Below, piece after piece: positions 1-8,831 of a stretch of DNA of 64,000 nucleotides (the first letter of the stretch is position 1; each line of letters opens with the position of its first letter). Made by a program: the position numbers and the translations under genes. The stretch is from Clostridia bacterium (lineage in GTDB: Bacteria; Bacillota; Clostridia; Christensenellales; Aristaeellaceae), in the NCBI GenBank assembly GCA_017532155.1, contig JAFXJP010000035.1:1-64000 (forward strand). The letters run 5' to 3'. A model generated the notes under the pieces. The model saw nothing but the letters and a program-made list of their open reading frames with translations. It had not been told where the DNA came from and did not search any database.

Positions 1-178
1 GCCGCCGGGCAGTGCCCGGTCCCTGTGCCGATCTTGTTGTGTGCAGGCACAGGCCGTCCCACGTGGTCAAGCAAAATTGCAAGAAATACGCCGCCGGGCA
101 GTGCCCGGTCCCTGTGCCGATCTTGTTGCGTGCAGGCACAGGCCGTTCCACGTGGTCAAGCAAAATTGCAAGAAATAC
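1..178. repeat. Two tandem copies of an 89-bp hairpin-rich unit
   Basis: Bases 1-89 and 90-178 are the same unit with two visible substitutions (gttgtgtgc versus gttgcgtgc, and gtcccac versus gttccac). Each unit holds two potential hairpins: CCGGGC-agt-GCCCGG, and CCTGTGCC paired with GGCACAGG about 14 bases later. No spacers separate the copies, so this is not a CRISPR array. The array touches the window edge, so more copies may lie to the left. No convincing gene overlaps it. Confidence 0.85.
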
Positions 179-193
179 GCCGTCTGTGGGAGG

Positions 194-229
194 CTACACC
201 TCATCCGCAGGATGACTGATGAGGTGTAG
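194..229. repeat. Small palindromic element with CTACACCTCAT ends
   Basis: CTACACCTCAT at 194-204 is mirrored by ATGAGGTGTAG at 219-229, with a short middle. The same ends occur around 30.75-30.88 kb (full element), and as single ends near 3.19 kb and 47.23 kb. This is a dispersed intergenic palindrome, MITE-like or REP-like. A further hairpin (GCGCTC-cgca-GAGCGC) follows at about 229-244, next to the stop of the gene on the minus strand. Confidence 0.7.
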
Positions 230-253
230 CGCTCCGCAGAGCGCGTTATCTCC

Positions 254-1978
254 TTACTTCTCCACGTTTCTGAACACCGTGTACCACTTGATGCCAGACG
301 CCGTGGGATCGATGCTGGTCAGATTGTAGCCCTCCAGATCAAACCAGTGGAAGGTCTTTACATTCTTGGTGCCTTCCCACATCGTTTCCGTATAGGGGCA
401 CTTGTCATACGGCACGCCGATGATCGAAATCGTCACGCCGCCGTCGGGCGGAACTACGCCCTCAATGCCCTCGTTTTGCAGATATTCGGTGTACCAGGCG
501 GTGTGATAATTGTTCATGCCGCAGTGGATAACAAGCGGGTAATTGATATATGGCGCCAGCGTTTCGCCCAGCATTTCCTTGGTATAGCCAAAGCTGCCCA
601 GCGTGCCGATGTATACCATCACGTGATAGCCGCCGCCCTTGTAGCCCATGCCGATGGCGTCGCCCACCTGCATTTCGTCGGCCCATTCTTCCATGGATTT
701 ATTCTTCACGTTGACGATATACTTTTTATTCTGATTGGGCATTTCGCTGATTGCAGGGAGCTTGCGCATGCCCACCTGATTGTGCAGCCAGCGGGCAAAG
801 CCGATGCAGTCAAAGCCGCCCAGATATTTTTTATCGGTAAAGTAATAATTGGAGTTTTGCGAGGGATAGCGGATCTTGAGGATGGAGGATTCCTTGGAGC
901 CGGCAAAGAGATAGGGCACGCCGTACTGGTAGCGCGCGGTCACTTCTCCCTCGCAGTATTCATTGTACATGCGCAGGATGGGATTGCCCTCCTCCATCAT
1001 GCTCAGCGCCACATCCAGGAATTTGCGGCCGGCGATGCTCTTAAGATGGTGGTTAAAGGCAGATTGCGCAGCCTTGGCGGCGCTGCTGGATTTCATCTGA
1101 TCGGCGGGAATATAGCCCGTCGCATCGCCGCTTTGCACGCGCACATAATCGCCCTGATACGCCAGCACCGTTACCTCCGCGTCCTTTTTGACGCTGCCAA
1201 TCTTTGCTGCGTTCTTGAGGGGATACTCCAGCATATTCACCTTGTTTTTAACGGTGGCGGAAAAGCTTTCCACCGCAAAATCCTCCAGCAGCGCCGTCAT
1301 CTCGCCGCCGTCAACATACATCAGCTGATCCTCCACCGTCACCAGCAGATGATCGCCGTCAAATCCGCTGACGGAAACGGGCGTGTTGGCCTTGATCGTC
1401 GCCAGTTCCAGCGCGCCGTGGTAGGGCGAATCAAACGCCTTCACATCCTCATCGGAAAAGACGATATACGGCTCCACGCTGCCCTTCTGATAATCCATCG
1501 GCACAAAATCCGCGATGAATACATAGCCCTCCTTGCCGTTGAAAGTCAGGTAGGCATAGTCCTTTGTTACATAGGTAATCCGCATGCGCTCATCGGTGGG
1601 CAGCTGATCCACCAGCGCGGAATTGGGCAGGGGATTTGCGCGCATGCGCACCGGCGCGCCAAAGAAGCCTTCCACCGTCACCGCCTCTTCGCTATGCGGA
1701 TCGATGTAGTCGATCTCTTTGTAATCCTTCATATGAATATAGCCCTCTTGGCCCTGATACACAGCATGCGCATATTTATCATTGACGGGCGTGAGGCGCA
1801 GCAGCGAGCGTTCGGGTACATTCACCACGGTAGGCGTATTGGCCTTGGGCTCGGTACGCAGCCAGCGCGCATCCTCAAAATACGCAAAGAAAGAAGTTTC
1901 TTCCTCGGCCGTCACCGGCGGCAGCAAGGATGTCATCAGGCACACAAGGCACAGCAGCGCAAGCGCTCTTTTCAGCAT
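254..1978 (-). CDS. Secreted SH3-domain protein with NlpC/P60-type cysteine hydrolase domain
   Basis: A 574-residue exported protein. The start at 1978 follows AGGAG at good spacing and gives a signal peptide (MLKRALALLCLVCL...); an ATG 30 bases upstream lacks such a site. About residues 25-300 look like three to four bacterial SH3-type segments, with repeated 'LR..P', 'GYI' and 'VRV' patterns, which usually bind cell wall. The C-terminal part resembles an NlpC/P60 or CHAP hydrolase: catalytic Cys about 391 in GGFDCIGFARWLH and His about 452 in GGGYHVMVY. It probably cleaves peptidoglycan peptides outside the cell. It is monocistronic as far as visible. The hydrolase fold is inferred from motifs; the exact bond cut is unknown. 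Confidence 0.8.
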   Translation of the reverse strand: MLKRALALLCLVCLMTSLLPPVTAEEETSFFAYFEDARWLRTEPKANTPTVVNVPERSLLRLTPVNDKYAHAVYQGQEGYIHMKDYKEIDYIDPHSEEAVTVEGFFGAPVRMRANPLPNSALVDQLPTDERMRITYVTKDYAYLTFNGKEGYVFIADFVPMDYQKGSVEPYIVFSDEDVKAFDSPYHGALELATIKANTPVSVSGFDGDHLLVTVEDQLMYVDGGEMTALLEDFAVESFSATVKNKVNMLEYPLKNAAKIGSVKKDAEVTVLAYQGDYVRVQSGDATGYIPADQMKSSSAAKAAQSAFNHHLKSIAGRKFLDVALSMMEEGNPILRMYNEYCEGEVTARYQYGVPYLFAGSKESSILKIRYPSQNSNYYFTDKKYLGGFDCIGFARWLHNQVGMRKLPAISEMPNQNKKYIVNVKNKSMEEWADEMQVGDAIGMGYKGGGYHVMVYIGTLGSFGYTKEMLGETLAPYINYPLVIHCGMNNYHTAWYTEYLQNEGIEGVVPPDGGVTISIIGVPYDKCPYTETMWEGTKNVKTFHWFDLEGYNLTSIDPTASGIKWYTVFRNVEK

Positions 1979-2102
1979 AGCAGGATCTCCTATCCCATAA
2001 TTTCTCATGATAAATTATAACCGTTTCCTGCCTCCTTGGCAATAAAAATGCACGCAAAAACAGCTTGTTTTACATCCATCCCTACCTCAAATGGCAAGGA
2101 TA

Positions 2103-2111
2103 TGCTATAAT
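2103..2111 (+). promoter_or_regulatory. Extended -10 promoter for the HAD gene
   Basis: TG-c-TATAAT, a perfect -10 hexamer (2106-2111) with the TGn extension, lies about 33 bases before the chosen start. No good -35 is seen, which fits an extended -10 promoter. Confidence 0.6.
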
Positions 2112-2143
2112 AAGGGCAATCCACAACAGAAATGAGGGTCTTT

Positions 2144-2875
2144 ATGGTGCCTTTGCTGTGCCCCGCGCGCAAAAATATTCTCTTTGATCTGGACGGCACG
2201 CTGCTGCCCATGGATATGGATCAGTATCTGAAGATCTACATTGAGGGCCTGTCCGTGCAGATTCCCAGCATTCCCGCCAGAGAAATGTATCAGGTGCTGT
2301 GGGAAGGCATTCTCGCCATGATCAAAAACGATGGCGCACGCACCAACCGCGAGGTATTTGCCGATGTTTTCACCGTCCGCACAGGCGTTGACTATTACCA
2401 GAACGAGCCCAAATTCCTGCGCTTTTATGAAACGGATTATCAGAAATGCGCCGCAGCCTGCACGCCCGTGCCGCTGTCCGCGCAGCTCATCCGCCTGTTG
2501 CAGCAAAAAGGCTATAACGTCATCATCGCCACCAGCCCGCTTTACCCCGCCATCGCCACGCAGTCGCGTCTGCGCTGGGCCGGACTGGAGAATTTTGATT
2601 TCCCGCTGGTCACTACCTTTGACGATTTTCACTACGCCAAGCCGCATCCGCGCTACTATACCGAGGTGTGCGAAAAGCTGGGCGTCACGCCCGAAAGCTG
2701 CATCATGGTGGGCAACGACGCGGAAGAGGACGGCGTCGCGCACGCCATTGGCATGGAAATGATCCTGGTAACCGATTGCCTGATTAATAAAAAGAATCTG
2801 CCGACCGATGCATTCCATCCGGCAACGCTCAGAGATGTGCTTGCGTGGGCAGAGAGTCTGCCGTCGCTGGTGTGA
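2144..2875 (+). CDS. HAD-superfamily hydrolase (phosphatase-like)
   Basis: About 243 residues. HAD motif I is FDLDGTLLP near the N-terminus, with two aspartates for phosphoryl transfer. A helical cap follows. Motif II is the IIATS segment, the motif III lysine is in AKPHPRYY, and motif IV is MVGNDAEEDGVAHA. This order fits a soluble HAD phosphatase with a helical cap, of phosphoglycolate phosphatase or pyrimidine nucleotidase type; the substrate cannot be read. The start at 2144 is preferred because GAGGG lies just upstream. An in-frame ATG at 2132 has no such site. The gene converges on the MATE gene, separated only by a composite repeat. Confidence 0.8.
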   Translation: MVPLLCPARKNILFDLDGTLLPMDMDQYLKIYIEGLSVQIPSIPAREMYQVLWEGILAMIKNDGARTNREVFADVFTVRTGVDYYQNEPKFLRFYETDYQKCAAACTPVPLSAQLIRLLQQKGYNVIIATSPLYPAIATQSRLRWAGLENFDFPLVTTFDDFHYAKPHPRYYTEVCEKLGVTPESCIMVGNDAEEDGVAHAIGMEMILVTDCLINKKNLPTDAFHPATLRDVLAWAESLPSLV

Positions 2876-2884
2876 GGCGAGAGG

Positions 2885-3223
2885 GATGAGGAGGACGGTA
2901 CTTTCTTGCGTCAAGAAAGTACCAAAGAACCTGTGTTTGCGTTGGAAGGAGGCTGTTTCCTTTATCGCGGCAGTCTATATGAAAAAGGGGTTGGAATCCG
3001 ATGTGCGAGCAAGCTCGCCCTCGGCTTCCAATCCCCTTTTTCAGTTTGCTTCGCAAACCCGCGGAGCACAGCTCCGCGGACTGCCGCTTTGGTGTCTTGT
3101 GCGTTCGTGTCGCCGTTTTTGCTGCGGCAAAAACGAGCGGGTTTCGCGCTGTGGCGCGGGGTAGGTAACGCCAGCTGCGGCTGGCTACACCTCATCCGAG
3201 GCGCTTTGCGCCCCACCTTCCCC
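2885..3223. repeat. Composite hairpin repeat, copy 1 (type A arm)
   Basis: Intergenic space between convergent genes, no gene seen. It opens with a perfect 12-bp inverted repeat at 2897-2923 (GGTACTTTCTTG-cgt-CAAGAAAGTACC). Next comes a long hairpin with AAAAAGGGG and CCCCTTTTT ends around an inner GAGCAAGCTC. Then follow a TTTGC/GCAAA hairpin, CGCGGAG/CTCCGCG, and a GTTTTTGC/GCAAAAAC hairpin. It ends in a CTACACCTCAT motif at 3185-3195. The same order recurs in three other intergenic spaces of this window. The U-rich hairpin arms could also terminate transcription of both neighbours. Confidence 0.8.
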
Positions 3224-4618
3224 TCACGCCGCCTGCTGCTCCTTGTCCTTTTCCTTGAGCATTTTCAGCACAGGTATGAGCATCGGCACAGTGATGGCAA
3301 AGGCAAACGCGTCCGCGCACGCCTGGGCGATCTGGATGCCCAGCGCGCCGATGATGGGCGGCAGGATGAGGATGATGGGAATAAAGCACACGCCCTGGCG
3401 CGCCATCGAAAGGATGGTCGAGCGGCCCGCCATGCCCATGGTCTGCATGGCCATGTTGGCGTTGAATACCACCGACATCAGCGGGAAGGCCAGGCACTGG
3501 AAGCGCATGGTGATGGTGCCAAATTCAATGACCGTCGCATCGCTGTTAAAGATGGACACAATCTGCTGGGGGAAGGTAAAGCCGATGACGGCGAAAATCA
3601 GCATGCAGAAGAACATGACTTTGAGCGTAAACATAAAGCCCTTGCGCACGCGGCCGTATTTCTTGGCGCCGTAATTGAAGCCGCACACGGGCTGGAAGCC
3701 CTGGCCGATGCCCATGATCGCGCTGGCCGCAAACTGCATAATGCGGTTGACTACGCCAAGTGCCGCAACAGCTGCGTCGATGGCCTCGGGCGTCACGCCG
3801 CCGTAGGTGGTGGCAGCCAGGTTCATGCAGATATTGGCCACGCTGGCCAGGCCCTGACGGCACAGCGAGGGCATGCCGCCGCCGATGATGGGCTTGATAA
3901 TCTTCCACTTGAGGGTGAACGCGCGCAGCTTCAGGCGGATATTGCCGCCGCGATAGGTGCCGCCCAGCAGCAAAAGGAAGGAGAATACCTGGCTGATAGC
4001 GGTGGCAATGGCCGCGCCCTCCACGCCCAGACCAAAGGTGTGGATAAACAGAGGATCGAGGAAAATATTAAGCACTGCGCCAGAGGCAATGCCAATCATC
4101 GAGAAGAACGCATTGCCCTGGAAGCGCATCTGTACGTTCAAAACAATGCTCGCCAGCTTGAACGGCGCGCCGAGAATGATATATCGGCCATAGCCGATGG
4201 CGTAGGGCATGATGGTATCTGTCGCGCCCAGGATTTTCATCAGCGGCTTGATAAACAATAGTCCAAGGCTGGTAAAGAGCACGCCCATGATGATCGCCCC
4301 GAAAAAGCCCGTAGCGACCGTGTGCTCAGCATCCTTTATTTCCTTCTTGCCCAGCAGACGCGATACCGTGTTGCCCGAGCCCTGGCCCAGGAAAAAGCCG
4401 ATGGCCTGGATGATATTCATCAGCGGGAACACAATGCCGATGCTCGCCGTCGCCGGCACATTATGCAATTGCCCAATAAAAAAAGTATCCGCCATATTAT
4501 ACAGCGACGTGACCAGCATGGAAATAATGCTGGGAATCGCCATACGAATAATCAGGCGGTTGATCGGCGTTTCAGTCATCATCTGGTGCTTTTGTTCTGC
4601 TGTCATAATCTTTGCCAT
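3224..4618 (-). CDS. MATE-family multidrug/cation antiporter
   Basis: 464 residues, the normal MATE length, with about 12 hydrophobic helices in two homologous halves. It begins with the cytoplasmic lead MAKIMTAEQKH and the first half carries PSIISMLVTSLYNMADTF, a typical MatE start. It should export organic cations or drugs from the cytoplasm using a Na+ or H+ gradient; the substrate is unknown. The start at 4618 has AGGA about 10 bases upstream. A longer open frame to 4864 lacks membrane or coding character and is not used. The stop lies in the tail of the neighbouring repeat. Confidence 0.88.
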   Translation of the reverse strand: MAKIMTAEQKHQMMTETPINRLIIRMAIPSIISMLVTSLYNMADTFFIGQLHNVPATASIGIVFPLMNIIQAIGFFLGQGSGNTVSRLLGKKEIKDAEHTVATGFFGAIIMGVLFTSLGLLFIKPLMKILGATDTIMPYAIGYGRYIILGAPFKLASIVLNVQMRFQGNAFFSMIGIASGAVLNIFLDPLFIHTFGLGVEGAAIATAISQVFSFLLLLGGTYRGGNIRLKLRAFTLKWKIIKPIIGGGMPSLCRQGLASVANICMNLAATTYGGVTPEAIDAAVAALGVVNRIMQFAASAIMGIGQGFQPVCGFNYGAKKYGRVRKGFMFTLKVMFFCMLIFAVIGFTFPQQIVSIFNSDATVIEFGTITMRFQCLAFPLMSVVFNANMAMQTMGMAGRSTILSMARQGVCFIPIILILPPIIGALGIQIAQACADAFAFAITVPMLIPVLKMLKEKDKEQQAA

Positions 4619-4813
4619 GGTATGTACTTCCTTTCTATTTAAATAAGATACCATGAAATGATTTCTGCGGTCAAGTATCAGGCGGGGAAATTTTGTTGGA
4701 AAGCAAACAAAATACAATAAACAGGAAACTGTATTGTTGTGTGGCAGATGGTTACGGGCAGTGATATATCGGTTTACTTTTTTGTTTTTCCTTTGATTGC
4801 AAGCAGATATGAA

Positions 4814-4842
4814 TTGAACCATTGGCATATTTCGTGTATAAT
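4814..4842 (+). promoter_or_regulatory. Sigma-70-type promoter for DUF1385-prmC
   Basis: TTGAAC (4814-4819), a 17-base spacer, TATAAT (4837-4842). About 45 bases upstream of the TTG start of the DUF1385 gene. Confidence 0.75.
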
Positions 4843-4887
4843 ATAAATGTGATCGTATGGGCACTTGCCCGGAAAGGATAAGTCATT

Positions 4888-5910
4888 TTGGAAAATAAAG
4901 ATGTAAAGCGCGTCGATATCGGCGGACAGGCCGTGCTCGAAGGCGTCATGATGAAATCTCCCGAATACATCGCGCTGGCTGTGCGCCGTCCTGACGGCAG
5001 CGTGGTATTAAAGCGCGATCCCTACGAAGCGCCCTCCAAGAAGCACAAGTGGATGGGCTGGCCGCTCATTCGCGGCATGGTCAACATGGTTCTGATGCTC
5101 TCCATGGGCATGAAAACGCTGGATGACAGCGCCAAGATGGGCGGCGTCGCCGAGGAAGAGCCTACCAAATTTGAGCTTTGGCTGGCCAAGAAGCTGGGCA
5201 AGGGTGTGGATAAGGTGGTCATGGGCGTGGCCATTGTGCTGGCGCTCATTCTCTCCATGGGCCTGTTTGTCTTCATCCCCAACACCATCATCAAATTGTT
5301 CCCTGCCACCGGCTCCAACGGCATGCTGCTGCTCAAGAATCTGGTGACCGGCGTTGTGCGCACGGTCATCCTGCTGGGGTATCTGTATCTGTGCGGCCGC
5401 ATCCCGGATATGAACCGCACCTTCCGCTATCATGGCGCGGAGCATAAGACGGTATACTGCCACGAAGCCGGGCTGGAGCTGACCCCCGCAAACGCCCGGC
5501 AGTTCACCACGCTGCATCCTCGCTGCGGCACCAGCTTCATGCTTATTACCTTCATTCTTTCCATCGTGTTCTATTCCATCTTTGATGTGCTGGTGCTCTC
5601 TCTCACCGGCTTTGACCTGGGCGCGCATTATTTCCTGCGTGTGCTCACGCGCTTGCTGCTGCTGCCGCTGGTTGCCGGCATCAGCTACGAAGTGCTGAAA
5701 TTGCTTGCCCACAAGGAGAATAAATGCACCGTGGTGCTGCGCAAGCCTGGCATGATGCTGCAAAAGCTCTCCACCGCAGAGCCCGATGACGGCATGCTGG
5801 AGGTGGCGATCGTGGCCATGAAGGCTGCCCTGGGCGATATGCCCGAGGGTCCCAAGACCGAGGAAGGCTATATCATCGCCGTCCCCGCGCCCGAAAAGAA
5901 GGAAGACTAA
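4888..5910 (+). CDS. DUF1385 membrane protein (YqhQ-like)
   Basis: 340 residues with a TTG start, preceded by GGAAAGGA at 9 bases. The N-terminal IGGQAVLEGVMMKSP and the central FRYHGAEHKTVYCHE are hallmarks of the DUF1385 family. Four to five hydrophobic segments lie between about residues 110 and 280. The biochemical role is not established. In many Bacillota this gene precedes prmC, and often prfA, and here it is followed by prmC one base after its stop. prfA is not in this location. The conserved His/Glu cluster suggests metal binding, but that is inference. Confidence 0.88.
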   Translation: MENKDVKRVDIGGQAVLEGVMMKSPEYIALAVRRPDGSVVLKRDPYEAPSKKHKWMGWPLIRGMVNMVLMLSMGMKTLDDSAKMGGVAEEEPTKFELWLAKKLGKGVDKVVMGVAIVLALILSMGLFVFIPNTIIKLFPATGSNGMLLLKNLVTGVVRTVILLGYLYLCGRIPDMNRTFRYHGAEHKTVYCHEAGLELTPANARQFTTLHPRCGTSFMLITFILSIVFYSIFDVLVLSLTGFDLGAHYFLRVLTRLLLLPLVAGISYEVLKLLAHKENKCTVVLRKPGMMLQKLSTAEPDDGMLEVAIVAMKAALGDMPEGPKTEEGYIIAVPAPEKKED

Positions 5911-5911
5911 T

Positions 5912-6739
5912 ATGACAATCCGCCATGTTCTGCGCAATGCGGCGGACAAGCTGCAAGGGGTCGGCATTGCCGACCCCCTTGTTGATGCATCGCTGCTGTT
6001 ATCTCACGTCACGGGCATATCCCCGCTGATGCTGCGCGCCGATTCCTTTTCCGAGCTGCCCGGGGAGCAGCTTGCCGCCTTTGAGCGGCTGCTCGACCGC
6101 CGTCTTGACCACGAGCCGCTGCAGTATATTCTGGGTACAGTGGAGTTTATGGATGTATCGCTTGCCGTATCTCCCGATGCGCTCATCCCGCGCTATGACA
6201 CGGAGATTCTGTGCGAAGAGGCGCTGCGCCGCGCGCGCAGGGATATGCGCGTGCTGGATCTGTGCACGGGCACAGGCGCCATTGCACTGACGATCAAAAA
6301 GCATGCGGACTGCCAGGTTTTTGCCAGCGACATCAGCGAAAAAGCGCTTCAGCTGGCGCAAAAAAACGCAAAAAGCAACGCCCTGGCGGTCACTTTCCGC
6401 CAAGGCGATCTGCTTTCTCCCTTTGCCGGAGAAGCCTTTGATATGATCGTCAGCAACCCGCCCTACATCTCCGACGCCGATATGCTCACACTTTCCCCCG
6501 AGGTGCTGCGCGAGCCGCATCTGGCGCTTGAAGGCGGCACGGACGGGCTCAGCTTCTACCGCCGCATTGTGGCTGCAGCGCCGCATCACCTCACCCCCGG
6601 CGGCTGGCTTTTGTTTGAAATTGGCTGCGATCAGGGTGCGGCGGTCTCTGCGCTGATGGAAAAGGATTTCACGGAGATTCAGGTGGTTAAAGACTTGAAT
6701 GATCTTGACCGTGTGGTGCTGGGAAAAAAGAAAGGATAA
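5912..6739 (+). CDS. prmC: Peptide chain release factor N5-glutamine methyltransferase
   Basis: 275 residues, normal for PrmC/HemK. It methylates the glutamine of the GGQ motif in release factors using S-adenosylmethionine, in the cytoplasm. Visible are an N-terminal helical domain, the SAM-binding LDLCTGTGAIALTI, and the substrate-binding NPPY motif (Asn about 182, in IVSNPPYISD). It is translated one base after the DUF1385 stop, so the two are cotranscribed. A double hairpin terminator follows. Confidence 0.92.
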   Translation: MTIRHVLRNAADKLQGVGIADPLVDASLLLSHVTGISPLMLRADSFSELPGEQLAAFERLLDRRLDHEPLQYILGTVEFMDVSLAVSPDALIPRYDTEILCEEALRRARRDMRVLDLCTGTGAIALTIKKHADCQVFASDISEKALQLAQKNAKSNALAVTFRQGDLLSPFAGEAFDMIVSNPPYISDADMLTLSPEVLREPHLALEGGTDGLSFYRRIVAAAPHHLTPGGWLLFEIGCDQGAAVSALMEKDFTEIQVVKDLNDLDRVVLGKKKG

Positions 6740-6800
6740 CGCGCACTGCGTTATCCGGCATAAACAAAACCGCGGATAGTGCATCTATCCGCGTTTTGTT
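6734..6800. terminator. Double-hairpin bidirectional terminator
   Basis: GGATAACGC/GCGTTATCC (6734-6756), then CGCGGATAG-tgcat-CTATCCGCG (6771-6793) flanked by AAAAC and TTTTGTT. It lies between the convergent prmC and GGDEF genes and can serve both. Confidence 0.75.
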
Positions 6801-6808
6801 ATGCTGTT

Positions 6809-7969
6809 TCAGTCGCCCAGAGGGGTGCCCTTGGCGGCGTACATGGTATGATCCGCTTCGCGCTGCATTTGCATGAGCGTTTTGTTTTCGTCGCTGCGCA
6901 GTGTGGAGCAGCCGATGCTTAGCTGCAGGCGGTAGGGCACCAGACGGTCGTCGTTGAAGCGGTCAACGGCCTGATAGATGCCGACAAGCACTTGCTCGAT
7001 GTCTGCGATTTTATCACGCTCACCGCAGACCACAAATTCGTCGCCGCCTACGCGGCCGATAAAGTCGTTGCGGCTTACTGTGCCCTTGAGCAGCTCTGCC
7101 GTTTGCTTGAGCGCTTCATCGCCTACGTTATGGCCCCAGCGATCGTTAATCTGCTTGAAATGATCTACGTCGATCATGAACAGGAAGAGGATGCCGTCGC
7201 CGCGCAGCGTACTCATGCGGCGGGACATATAGCTTTCATAGCTGCGGCGGTTGCTGATGCCTGTCAGTGCGTCGGTGGTTACCTTGTCGTTTTGCAGGTT
7301 GATGTAGATGATCAGAAGCGAAATGACAGAGCCCGTCCAGATGATGGATACGCCGTAGAACATCCACTGGATCAGCGCGCCGAAAAGCGGCGGGAAGGGA
7401 TAGGCAAACAGGAAGCGCATCAGCGGCTGCGGCAGCACGGAAATGCTCTTTTTATGGGCATAAATAACCATGGCCATAGAATAGACGGCGTATGCGCCTG
7501 TCAGCAGCAGCGGCACCCAGAAATAAGACGTGCGGTGATAGAGGTTTTTTTCGTCAATCCAGTACAGCATGGGCTTAAAGAAGCTGCTGGAGACAGAAAT
7601 GACAATCAGCGCCACGACGGGCAGTGCAAACCAGAGGAAATGGCGGCGCACATGTCTGGGGCCGCCGTAGAGCTTTTGCTCGACATACAGCAGCCAGATG
7701 AAGCTCATCACGCCCTGCAGGCTGTAATAGACGGCCATGCTCAGCCCGTGCAGGAAGCGCGCGCCGGGGAAGGTGAGGCCGTTTAAAATCCAGGTGATGG
7801 AATCCAGGGCCAACAGGGAAATGTTGGTGAGAATCATGCTGATAAACAGCTGATTGTTGCGGCCCTTGGTGCGGCGGATATTATAATGATACTGACCGAA
7901 ATTAAACAAAATCAGCACAAGGACGGCAATGCTGGTGGCGTTCATGACCAGGTTCATGATGTAGGACAT
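6809..7969 (-). CDS. Membrane-bound diguanylate cyclase (GGDEF)
   Basis: 386 residues. The first about 220 form six or seven membrane helices; the C-terminal about 160 are a GGDEF domain. The motif RVGGDEF is intact, so synthesis of cyclic di-GMP from two GTP is expected. The four residues before the spacer are SRND instead of RxxD, so the usual inhibitory I-site is absent. The membrane part probably senses a signal. The start at 7969 is preferred: GGAGG lies 8 bases upstream, while an ATG 6 bases earlier is too close to it. Monocistronic, convergent with prmC. No c-di-GMP receptor is in the window. Confidence 0.88.
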   Translation of the reverse strand: MSYIMNLVMNATSIAVLVLILFNFGQYHYNIRRTKGRNNQLFISMILTNISLLALDSITWILNGLTFPGARFLHGLSMAVYYSLQGVMSFIWLLYVEQKLYGGPRHVRRHFLWFALPVVALIVISVSSSFFKPMLYWIDEKNLYHRTSYFWVPLLLTGAYAVYSMAMVIYAHKKSISVLPQPLMRFLFAYPFPPLFGALIQWMFYGVSIIWTGSVISLLIIYINLQNDKVTTDALTGISNRRSYESYMSRRMSTLRGDGILFLFMIDVDHFKQINDRWGHNVGDEALKQTAELLKGTVSRNDFIGRVGGDEFVVCGERDKIADIEQVLVGIYQAVDRFNDDRLVPYRLQLSIGCSTLRSDENKTLMQMQREADHTMYAAKGTPLGD

Positions 7970-8112
7970 GCGCATTCCCTCCTTTGTACTCATCAAGATT
8001 GGCGATTATAACAGGGTTATTATAGCACAATATGGCGTGAATGGGAACAGAAAAATGAAATAATTACAAAATTTCACAAAAATAGCACTGGATATGTAAC
8101 CAATGTGCACGC

Positions 8113-8141
8113 TTGCGCTGCCTGTGCAAATAACATATAAT
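8113..8141 (+). promoter_or_regulatory. Sigma-70-type promoter for the SGNH hydrolase
   Basis: TTGCGC (8113-8118), 17-base spacer, TATAAT (8136-8141). The -10 covers an upstream in-frame ATG at 8140, which argues that translation starts at 8170. Confidence 0.7.
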
Positions 8142-8169
8142 GATAAAAAAACGTTTGTGGAGGAGAAAG

Positions 8170-8796
8170 ATGAAGACATTTTTGCTTCAGGGCGATTCCA
8201 TTACCGACGCCGGCAGAAACCGCGAAAACGATGCGGCGCGCGGCAACGGCTACCCCACGCTGATAGCGGCGGAACTGATGTATGAGCATCCGGGGGAGGT
8301 TTGCGTGATCAATCGCGGCATCAGCGGCAACCGCGTGGTGGATCTTTACGCGCGCATGAAAAAGGATATCGTGCAGCTCAAGCCTGATTATTTGTCTATC
8401 CTCATTGGCGTGAACGACGTATGGCATGATTACGCCGATATTCCCAACGGCGTGTCGGATGAGAAATACCGCAAGGTATACGATCTGATGATTGAAGAGA
8501 TTTTGCAGGAGCTGCCGGAGGTTAAAATCTATATCCTCGAGCCCTTTGTGTTGCCGGGTACGGCGACGCAGGCGCGCTGGGAGGAATTCAGCAGCGAGGT
8601 GAAAAAGCGCGCTGTCAGCGCCCGGGCGGTGGCGGAAAAGTATCGCCTGCCCTTTATTCCGCTGCAGGAGAAATTCGATGCGCTGTGCAATCTTGCGGCG
8701 CCGGACTGGTGGCTGCGGGATGGCGTGCATCCCTCGGCGGCTGGCCATGAGATGATTGCACGGGAGCTGCTCAAGGCAGTTAAAAAGGATCTGTAA
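8170..8796 (+). CDS. SGNH/GDSL-family esterase or acetylhydrolase
   Basis: 208 residues, cytoplasmic (no signal peptide). All SGNH blocks are visible: catalytic Ser10 in QGDSITDAGRN, Gly/Asn in GISGNRV, Asn in GVNDVWHD, and Asp/His in DGVHPSAAGH. It should hydrolyse ester bonds, probably removing acyl groups from carbohydrates or lipids; the substrate is unknown. The start follows GGAGGAG. Monocistronic between its own promoter and a strong terminator. Confidence 0.88.
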   Translation: MKTFLLQGDSITDAGRNRENDAARGNGYPTLIAAELMYEHPGEVCVINRGISGNRVVDLYARMKKDIVQLKPDYLSILIGVNDVWHDYADIPNGVSDEKYRKVYDLMIEEILQELPEVKIYILEPFVLPGTATQARWEEFSSEVKKRAVSARAVAEKYRLPFIPLQEKFDALCNLAAPDWWLRDGVHPSAAGHEMIARELLKAVKKDL

Positions 8797-8797
8797 G

Positions 8798-8831
8798 AAA
8801 AAACGGACGGCTTGCTTGGCCGTCCGTTCTT
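8798..8831. terminator. Bidirectional intrinsic terminator
   Basis: ACGGACGGC (8803-8811) pairs with GCCGTCCGT (8819-8827), with A- and T-tracts on both sides. It ends the SGNH gene and, on the other strand, the spoIIA operon directly after spoIIAB. Confidence 0.85.

Noticed and set aside
1-178. CRISPR-like repeat array
   Set aside because: Units are 89 bp, directly adjacent, without unique spacers; no cas gene is in the window.
2906-4261. Open frames within and across the composite repeats, on either strand
   Set aside because: They depend on hairpin repeats, have no consistent ribosome sites, and the translated sequences are not shared between repeat copies in frame.
3224-4864. A longer MATE protein starting at 4864
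   Set aside because: The extra 82 residues have no family similarity. The start at 4618 has a ribosome site and gives normal MATE length.
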